A model generated the notes under the pieces. That model had not been told where the DNA came from, did no database searches, and worked only from the letters and a program-made list of their open reading frames with translations. DNA of 64,000 nucleotides from Phellopilus nigrolimitatus. Lineage: Eukaryota > Basidiomycota > Agaricomycetes > Hymenochaetales > Hymenochaetaceae. The DNA is taken from contig JAJOHG010000010.1 of NCBI GenBank assembly GCA_021029095.1, positions 496,001-560,000 of the forward strand, read 5' to 3'. This document shows positions 55,430 through 64,000 of this stretch, piece by piece (within the stretch, counting starts at the first letter, position 1; every line of letters begins with the position of its first letter). The position numbers and the translations under genes are program-made.

Positions 55430-58266
55430 ATGGGTGACGTCGTCGGAAGCTTTGTCGACGAAAATGAGGCCTCGCGGACGCTGGCGCCCGCTGCCGTCGG
55501 CTCCCAGGTCCTGTTGATGGCTGGCGTCTCCGTGAGTGCTCGTCTTCGCGACGTCCGGGGAGGGAACGAGTACGCTGATGCGCGGCCGGGCAGTTGGTTA
55601 CGATAGTCGTGTTCAATGTCCTCCGGCCCAAGAACAAGGTGCGTCGACCAATTCGATTCGTTGTGTTCTTGTTGAAGCTCATTTTGTTTTGTTGAAATCA
55701 CATCGTATTTTCTGACCTTCGGTGTATCTGCCTATCTGCCTATCTCGTATTGCCGGACCTCCCTCTGTAACATCTTTGCTTACGCTGGTAACTCTATACA
55801 TACGGACATTCCGAACTGTGCTGCCGCTCGACTCGACACGTTAAACACGGGGAACCAATCACCAATTCCATTCGTCGTGTTTCTGTTGATGCTATTTTTT
55901 TTTGTTGTTCATCTCACATCTTATTTTCTGACCTTCGGTGTATCTGTCTACCTCGTATTTCCGGACCACCACTCCCTGTATCATTTTTGCTTACACTGGC
56001 AACTCAACTCTGGACATTCCGAACCTGAAACTGCTGTCGCTCGATTTGACACGTCGAACTCGGTGGATTTGCACGGGCGCCCAATCTCCCATCATCCGCG
56101 CCTTCGCCTTTGTATTGACGCCGTGCACAGATCGTCTACGAACCCAAAGTGAAATACCATGTCGGCGAAAAGAAGCCGCCCAAAATGTCTGACGGGCACT
56201 TCGGCTGGCTGCCCCGCTCATCCACACCAAGGAGCCCGGCTCCTCGACAAGGTTGGCCTCGACGCCGTCGCCTTCCTGCGCTTCCTGCGCATGCTGCGCT
56301 GGCTCTTCACCGCCATCGCCATCCTCGCGTGCGGCACCTGCTCCCCGTCAACATCGTCTACAACCTCAAGAACGTCAAGCCGGCGCGCGCGACGTGCTCT
56401 CCATGCTCACCCTGCGCGACGTCTCCGGCTCCGTGCTCTTCGTGCACGTCGCCGCGACGTACGTCTTCACCTTCCTCGTGCTCTTCTTCGTCTGGGTCAA
56501 CTGGCGCCGCATGGTGCAGCTGCGCCGCGCGTGGTTCCGCTCGCCCGAGTACATGGAGTCCTTCTACGCGCGCACGCTCATGGTGCTGAAGGTCCCGCGC
56601 AAGTACCACTCCGACGAGGCATCCGCGGCATCCTCGAGTCCGTACAGGTCCCGTACCCCGCGACGAGCGTGCAACGTTGGCCGCCGCGTCGGCCGCCTGC
56701 CCGAGCTCATCGAGTTCCACAACAACGCGGTGCGCGAGCTCGAGTGCGCGTCGTGCGCTACCTGCGCGGCGGAAGATTGGCGCGCGCCGCCCGACGCTCA
56801 CCAAGGGCGGCTTCCTGGCATCGGCGGGAAGAAGTACTGACGCGATCGACTTCTACACGTGCGTACATCTTCTCTGAATGTGCTGCTGACGGCCCGCTGA
56901 CCGCTGACTGACGGCGCCCGCGCACAGAAACAAGGTCAAGCGCTGCGAGGCCGCGATCGAGGCGTACCGCGACGAGATCGACACGCGCAAGGCGGAGAAC
57001 TACGGCTTCGCGTCCATGGCGGCCGTGCCCTTCGCGCACGTCGTCGCGCGCATGCTACACGGAAGAAGCCGCGCGGCGCCGGGTCGTGACGCTCGCGCCC
57101 AACCCGCGGGACATCGTGAGCCGTCTCCTCTCCCGCTCCGTAATCCTTCTTGTGTGGGTTGCTGATATGCTGCGCGGGCACCCAGATCTGGCAGAACCTC
57201 AACAAGTCGGACGCGAAGATCGCGAGCAAGAAGATGCTCGGCTGGGTGTACCTCCTCGTCGTGTGCTTCTGCAACACGCTACCGCTGCTCGTGGTCTCCT
57301 TCCTCGCGAACCTGGCATCCGTGCGTCCATCCGCCCTTTCTCGCACCAGTCGCGGCGCACTCACTTTACTTCTGCAGCTGACCGCGTACGTCGGCTTCCT
57401 GAGCGCGTGGTCGGACCGGAGCCACGGCACGTTCGCGGTCATCTCGGGTGTGCTACCGCCCGCGGGTCGGCGCGCTCTTCGGGTGGTTCCTGCCCGTCGT
57501 GATGCGCTGGCTCTCGCGCTTCCAGGGCGCGAAGACGCGCTCGCGGCTCGACCGCTCCGTCGTCGCGCGCTACTTTGCGTTCCTCGTCGTCTCGCAGCTG
57601 CTCATATTCACGCTGATTGGCGTTATTATTAGTACGTTTTCTTTCTGTTCTTTTATTGCTTGCTTTGCGCTGGTGGGAACGGTGGTGCTGACGGACGGAC
57701 CCGCGCAGACTCGGTGAAGGAGATCGTGGCGCAGATCGGGAAGGGTGCGAGCTTCCAGACGATTATAAGTAATATGGATAGTGCGTTTCTGTTTCGTTTT
57801 ACTGTGTCGACAGCCTGTTCAAGGTCCGCTGTTTTTCTTCTTTCTCTATTACCAGGGCTTCCGGACACGATCAACCGGACATATATCGACCAGGCTAACT
57901 ACTGGCTGACTTTCTTTCCGTACGCTTCGTCGTTCTCATGTCGATAGCCTTGATGTACATAGCCATGAAAATATACTTTTTTTCTTTATAATGTGGTGGA
58001 AACATTCGAGTTCCTAGCGAAATGCCGATGAACATAGCATGAAAACACACCTTTTCCCTTAAAAAGTGGTCGAAATCACTCGGATTGCCTGTTTGAGCAA
58101 GCGAAATGCCGGAATTTTGGCTATGATTTTAACTTTTTTGCAGGGCTACGCTATACATGACGCGACGGGACCTGTCACCTGAAGAACAGGCCCGCCGCGC
58201 GAGCCACTCTGCCGGCCTAATCACGGCAGAGATTCTACGTAGCTTAAGACACCCCGGCTGTCCGTA
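55430..58266 (+). pseudogene. CSC1-like truncated channel, copy 5, disrupted by many single-base indels
   Basis: Compared with copy 4 the exons carry at least 15 one-base losses or gains, mostly in short G or C runs. Examples: a lost C near 56215, lost bases near 56238, 56337, 56382 and 56619, a gained base near 56672, a gained T near 56837, and a gained G near 57466. The large exon therefore reads in all three frames in turn and no product of more than about 250 residues is possible. The rest of the unit is nearly free of such changes. It is either a real pseudogene or an unpolished assembly patch; I favour the latter. Confidence 0.7.
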
Positions 58267-58465
58267 GACATAAGCGCGAGAAAAAGTGCCAAAGAAACGG
58301 GTGGGGAAAGATGGTGAAATTCAACGCCCCGTCATTTCCCTTGCCTCCTTCCAACCGTCTGTCATCGTCGAGATAGTGGGAGCTGGGGAATGCAACCCGC
58401 AGACTCGCTCGTCTATGTCGCTTGCAGCGCAGTCTGTAAGATGCGATTAGCGTGCATTCGAGAAA

Positions 58466-60132
58466 ATGATGATTTTGTGCTTACGGCAGTCAAACACTGG
58501 CAGAAGTCGTCCTATGCGTGCTGGGTCAAGATGGGGGGAGAGAAAGCGAGCTGGGGGACTGGGGGACGGAGTGCGCAGACGAGCAGCTCTTTATACCCCC
58601 CAGCTTGCCCGTTCTCACGCGCAAAGCGGCGCTTGCACAAAATCACACCATCTGTAGAATTACGATTTAGCAAGTATTCGAGAAAAGCCAATTGAGAACT
58701 TACCGCGAATCGTGCCAGTCTTGCGTTGGCAAGATTTGCATGCCACCACGCAGGCGAAGGCCAGGGCGAAGTGGCGCCGCAAACTGTAGATCACACTCAG
58801 CCGCAAATTCGAGAAATAGAGATTTAGTACTTACAGCATAATGCACGCCTCTGCATTTCGCTCAAAAGCGCGAACAGTGGCCCCCAATGGAGTACAGAAA
58901 TTGCATCACGAGTGAAGCGCCGACCGTGCGCGCATCAATCTCGCGTCCAATCGCCTCGGGGATGAATTTCTGCAGAGCTCTTTGAGGTCGCATGACGACA
59001 CCTTGCAGGTCGAACATCTTCTTGCGGAGGGAAGACTGAGCATAGGTAGTTTTCTTAACTTGCATCGGCCGCTGTCAGTCGTTTTCACGTCAACGTGGGC
59101 TTCGATGAGCGTTTGCCACTTGCGCGCAAGTGAGCGAGGCTTGTCAGAGGTGATATCCACTGCAAACAAGTCAGATCAGGTATATTTCGCAATAAAATGC
59201 AATTGCGTACCTGCATGTCCGAAATGACGCTCGCCCGCGTCATTTCTATCGTGTCGGCGCGTTTTCAGTCCCGCTGGGCACCACGGTATGCAGGATGTGT
59301 GCAAAATGAATTGCGGTTGGTGCGACGGGCTGGAACACACAGGTAAGCAAAGAAGATGTAAAGAAGAAAGGAAGACACTTACTGATTGAACAACGGCGAG
59401 TGTCAAGCGCACCGACAATGCATCGTGTGCAGACGCCGCTCGGCGGACGGCGATACATATATACAATGTTGTCGTATCGCATCACAGACCGTGACGGGCG
59501 TGCCATGGTGCGCAAATGCGTGCATATGTTGACAATGTCGCACCGTGCCAGATGAACTACAAAACACAAGTGAGATCAATTAATGTAAATATAGGGAGTG
59601 AATAAGAATAATAGTATACATACCTTTTTGCGAATAAGCCTCACTATTGTTCGCTCCGCCCGCTGCTTCAGTGAAGAGACGGCCCCAGATCCGGCACAAC
59701 GACGATGGAGTACGTGTACAACAGGGACAAGAGAATCAAACCGTATACTAATGTAAATTAGACTTAATAGATAATAGAACATAACGAGGTAGAGCTCAAC
59801 ATCTGTCTGATCGTATCAAAGATGCTCGCCCGGCTTCGATACATATATATATTGCTGTGCACTTGAACTTGATGGCTTCGCACTCCAGTACATTTGCGCT
59901 GCAGCTGCGTCGACACTGAACTTGGTCCGCTTTGTCGTGTCCGAGTGTGAAAGCTCCCGATCTTGCAGTGCGTCGTTCTGCATTGTCTCCCAGTACACTT
60001 TAAAAGACATGTCAACAAGAAAGAAAAAAGGGAACAGTGAAATAAAGTAGCATACCTGAGGGTCGGAGACAAGTCACTCGTTCCGCACGGGACAACACGC
60101 GTGACATGGTGACAAGCCATTCGTGATCGACA
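58466..60132 (-). pseudogene. unidentified antisense locus, unit 5 (short type)
   Basis: Same deletion and substitutions as units 3 and 4. Confidence 0.4.
58934..59159 (-). pseudogene. ribosomal protein eS1 fragment, unit 5
   Basis: Short-type version, as in unit 3. It lies outside the indel cluster of this unit and is identical to unit 4. Confidence 0.8.
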
Positions 60133-63100
60133 TTCAACTCGATGGTGGCCGTCCTCTGTGCATCGACAACAATCGCGGGCTTGGGGGGCAGCAAGACAGG
60201 ATGCCGCTTCATCTCTAGGACCTTCGCTTTATATCTGCTTTCTGGCCTTGGCTTTTCTGGGTGTTTACGTCTATTCTGGGCTTGATCTCGGTGGCCTTTC
60301 CTGGTTTCCAGTCTGCTACGCGGTGCGGCCTGGGCTCGTCTTCTCTCTGGTGGATAAACTTGCTTTGCTAACCGAAATGTTTCATGCTTCGTGAGGGCTT
60401 CTGTTGCTTGGCTTCTCAATATGTGTCCTCTCTGATCGGTCTACTCTGGAATATTTCTTGCCGGTCATTTCAAGTGTTTGCTTCTTATGAATCCATTCCC
60501 TGAGTTTCATTCCCTTGCTTTGCACAGTAAATAGTTTTGAGTCAATGGCTTTCACTGAGAGCCCCGCAAGCAACTGCGCCTAAGATTAAGATTTCATTCT
60601 GAATTGCTAGCCTTTGGCAGGCCCAAGGGATGATTGAGGTGGAAGCCAAGACTTCGAAAGAAGCCCAGCTTAGCGAGTTGTGCATTTCGCGCTCACTACT
60701 GCCGAATTCCCTGGCGACGCTTGCCCCTCGCTTCTGCCTCCGGGCCGTGGATGACACGGCCCTGTTAGTAATGTACACAACAACTTGGTACAACACGAAG
60801 CAACAGGGAATTACATATAAGGCAGCCTCAATGTGCTGCTTTCCTGCATCCCCTCCCCACTCGCTTTCAAGCCACTGATTCCGCTGGTGCACTCTCAACG
60901 CACTGCTGAACCTGCTCTCTATCTACACTCTGAGCCCTTCTGTGCACGCAGACCCAGGGGGCGCCCCCATAAGTGGTCGTGCACGGTTGAAGATCTTCAT
61001 TAGTAATGTAGTACCTAAGTAACTCCCTATCTAGTAGCACTTCTATCGCGAAGATGTGCGAACGAGTGGTTGAGTGAAAGTGGGAACCATGAAAGGAGGA
61101 TTTGGCTAGGAATGTAGTTGGGCTACTGAGCAGTATGTGTGCACTGGTACGTCGCATGGTGAATCTTGTCTGTTGAGACCGGGGGATCCTTTTCTTTTTC
61201 TTTCTTCGTTGCGAAACAAGTAAGTAATCCATTCTATCTGTGCACCGTTTTCTTACTTTTCTTACTCTAGAAGCGGTCCTTCGCTTTCAAAATGGTACGC
61301 TACTTCGTCTTTGATCTGCTCTTACTGACTTTGCATTTTAGGTTCGAGGTAAACTTTTGCTTCCATGTCCGTTTTCACAGACACTTGTTTACTGTACTTG
61401 TAGTTTACTTTTTGTATTCTAACCATTTGTGCGTGCCACCTGGCCAGTGACACGCACAAATGGCTAGCCCATCTTTCTTCGTTTCTTCATTTCGTCTTCG
61501 ACTCTTTGAGATACCGGGAATCCCTGACCGAATGTAAGTGTGTTATCATGTCCGTTAAGTTTGCGCTGACCTTTGAATCTTCAACAGGCTGACTGACTCG
61601 GGTTCAAAAGATAAGTTTGTTTTGCTGCGTCTTAACTTGCTATCTTTCTGACTCGTCGCTTCAGATACTTGGTTCATTAGTAGTTAGTTTATTAGGCACT
61701 TGTATCTTGCGCTCAGTTTTTAATGCAATTATGTTTAATCTACCTCCGTGTCTCTTGTGATTATAAGTTGGCTCCAAATTAATTTAAACTAAGCTCCTTC
61801 CCTCAGTCCGATTGAATTGCAAGTAGTTAATTAACTGAGATAGACCGGTGGGTAGTGTAAGAAGATTCCGACTCTGAGTCAAATCTGGTGTTCACTATAA
61901 GTTACCAGATGAAGCTTGACAGCGTAGGCACCATTTGGAGAGACTCGCAAGCAGAGAGAAGAGACTTCACGGAGGGAAATCCACGGAGCGAATCCACGGA
62001 GCGGCGCGCTGTGTGCAAGTGTGGCTAGCGGTGAATCTCCGTACTCGCGTCTTACTGTACAGCTGCGTCTTCTACTTGTGAAGCTAGTACACTCTGCTAT
62101 TTCTTGGAACTGTCTTCTGGGCTTTGTGCTGCTGCCTGCGAGTCGGTGATTTGGATGTGCAAGACTTCAGTGCTGGAACCCGGGGACTATGCCGCCGCAA
62201 AGACGAGGGCTCAACCATCTCGAGTCGAGCTTACTTCTTGTAAGCCGGTGCGGGCCTTCGTGTATAATGTACAATAGTGACTTCAATAGAATATATAGTT
62301 TGTTTTGAGTTCAGACTGCTCCAGCTCTCGCGTTCTCAAATTCCACCCGCGTACAGCTTCCACGGCGCGCCCGCGCAAACATCGACTTGAATCCTTTTTT
62401 TTTCTATTCTGCTTGTATCGTCTCGATCGCGCGCAACGTTCATATCTTACTCGTATCAAGTTTCCAATGTTTGTCTGATAGTAATCAACTGTGTTTATTC
62501 AATACTATGCTACTACAAAAGAAAAGCTGCGCGAGCGTCTGCGAAACGGACGCATCGCGCAACTCTACTGGACGGTCCGCGCGAACTAGGTACGGCGCGC
62601 GTGCAATTGACATAGCCCGCGCACGCTGCTGAGCAGCGGCGCGCGGCACGCAGGGGCACAGGAGAGGATACGAGAACGTGCCTTCAGCACACCGCCGCCC
62701 TCCCTCCCTCCTTTTCCAACGAGGGCCTTGCTCTTGTCGAATTCGAGCACGACGTACGGCAGCCGCCAGTGCGGCGTCGGTCGACTTGCACCGTGCGCAT
62801 GGGGGTTGGACGAAGGGGCGCGCAGGCCTTCGAGAGGGGAGACGGCGGAGTAGGACGAAGCTCGAGCGGACGCGAATCGAGACGGCGACGAGCTCCGCGC
62901 GCGCTGTCTACACCCGTACCCGTATTATTTTTCAGTAGTGGCTCATCGTACAGTTGCCCAAATGTCCGTGTCCCATGTTAGCCATCAGCAAGAAAGGAAA
63001 GAATACACACGAACCAGCAGCAGGCACGCGTTGCAGATAACACCGATAGATTAGCACGACGCCGATGAGAAAGAGAGCGAGAAAAAGAGAGCCCGTCTAG

Positions 63101-63139
63101 TACGGCCGCTGCGCCCGATGCGCGGCTCGTGCGAGTGCG

Positions 63140-63310
63140 CGCGGGCGGGGTTGTGATGGTAATAGTAGACGTCGCCGGCGCGCATGGGCGCGGGCGGGTC
63201 CGCGTCCACGCCAGAGAGGGAGATGGCGCACGCGAGGTCGGCCAGCCTCTTGCGCGGCTTGGGGAGTAGAGGGGGAAGGCGGCGGACGGGATGGCGAGGA
63301 CGGTGTTGTG
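63140..63310 (-). pseudogene. fragment of family-A exon 1 at the end of unit 5
   Basis: Identical in sequence and damage to the unit 1 copy. Confidence 0.7.
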
Positions 63311-63314
63311 AAGA

Positions 63315-64000
63315 CGATTCGAGACAAGTACGTCTCGGCTGAACGATTTTGAGGCCAAGCTGTGCCTGAGACTTGAGTTGCATGATCGGCGCAGTGGTCT
63401 AGACCCAGCTCTTTGCAAGTTGAGGTCGAGCTGCGGGATGGAGCACAAGGGAGTCGAGGCATGTGCCGTGCGACCGCGGCAGTGCGCGAGCGAGCGCGTT
63501 TAGAAAAGAGCTGTGGCTCCTATTGTACTCCGTGTTCCGTGTCCTACCCCGGCCATCTCTTCCCTTCTCCTTTCTCACTCCCTTCATTCCTTCACCCCGC
63601 TTGCGCGCTCCCTATCTTCTTGCTTATCTTATTTCTATCGCTGCTCGGCAGCCCCATTCACGCCGTGACGAACAGCCTACGCCAGCATGGGTGACGTCGT
63701 CGGAAGCTTTGTCGACGAAAATGAGGCCTCGCGGACGCTGGCGCCCGCTGCCGTCGGCTCCCAGGTCCTGTTGATGGCTGGCGTCTCCGTGAGTGCTCGT
63801 CTTCGCGACGTCCGGGGAGGGAACGAGTACGCTGATGCGCGGCCGGGCAGTTGGTTACGATAGTCGTGTTCAATGTCCTCCGGCCCAAGAACAAGGTGCG
63901 TCGACCAATTCGATTCGTTGTGTTCTTGTTGAAGCTCATTTTGTTTTGTTGAAATCACATCGTATTTTCTGACCTTCGGTGTATCTGCCTATCTGCCTAT
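63315..64000 (+). repeat. tandem array unit 6, truncated by window edge
   Basis: The first 686 bp match unit 4/5 (short-type leader and intron-1 variant). The array therefore continues beyond the window. Confidence 0.9.
63687..64000 (+). CDS. CSC1-like truncated channel, copy 6, first two exons only
   Basis: Exon 1 (63687-63788) and exon 2 (about 63850-63894) are present with the second intron-1 variant. The gene then runs off the window inside intron 2. Confidence 0.75.

Larger units (their letters stand above)
55058..63314 (+). repeat. tandem array unit 5 (8257 bp, short type, with indel cluster)
   Basis: It is nearly identical to unit 4 except for a dense cluster of one-base indels between about 55890 and 58040 and one near 60455. 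Confidence 0.9.

Noticed and set aside
20638..64000. Ribosomal DNA repeat, suggested by the unit size of about 8-9 kb
   Set aside because: No rRNA sequence is present; the units contain spliced protein-coding and pseudogene segments.

Overview
The window is nuclear DNA of a filamentous basidiomycete, most likely an agaricomycete. Supporting signs are short 50-70 nt GTRNGT...YAG introns with CTAAC/CTAAT branch sites, basidiomycete-type Ty3/gypsy chromovirus sequence, an F-box protein of the mushroom-expanded type, and recognisable pieces of fungal Sec31, Prp2/DHX16, Gdh2, PAK kinase and CSC1. There is no prokaryotic or phage gene organisation.

Left part (1-12.9 kb). A Ty3/gypsy chromovirus, cut by the left window edge, carries gag zinc knuckle, protease, RT, RNase H, DD35E integrase and chromodomain, then a polypurine tract and the start of a 3' LTR. 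Its single gag-pol frame is split by an 8511-bp insertion (803-9313). The insertion has Helitron hallmarks: 5' TC, 3' CTGA, placement between A and T, and exact in-frame rejoining of the flanks if removed. It also has a perfect 10-bp terminal inverted repeat and oppositely oriented TGTAG/CTACA-rich subterminal arrays. It codes for no transposase but holds decayed, intron-bearing fragments of several unrelated host genes: a PB1-domain protein, Prp2/DHX16, Gdh2, Sec31, PAK/Cla4 and at least two unidentified ones.

Middle part (12.9-20.6 kb). This is an AT-rich stretch followed by a GC-rich one. It holds two copies of an uncharacterised minus-strand gene family ('family A': a decayed copy near 14 kb and a fuller copy at 18.05-19.42 kb), an intronless F-box gene, and three small non-autonomous DNA elements. 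Two are Tc1/mariner-like with TA target duplications. One is a 400-bp CACTA-like fold-back. One mariner-like insertion can be dated relative to the family-A duplication because the other copy is an empty site.

Right part (20.64 kb to the edge). A head-to-tail tandem array of five complete units (8957, 8946, 8256, 8261 and 8257 bp) and the start of a sixth. Each unit holds a CSC1-like (OSCA/TMEM63, DUF221) channel gene missing its C-terminal half and ending in an unrelated 40-residue tail, an antisense spliced locus that includes a ribosomal protein eS1 (RPS1/S3a) pseudogene fragment, non-coding sequence, and a fragment of family-A exon 1 at the unit junction. Units 1-2 are a long type and units 3-5 a short type, with mosaic variants that point to unequal exchange or gene conversion. 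In unit 5 the channel gene carries a dense cluster of one-base indels that looks more like uncorrected long-read error than biology.

The genes here do not form a pathway. The window is best read as a transposon-rich accessory region joined to a recently amplified segmental repeat.
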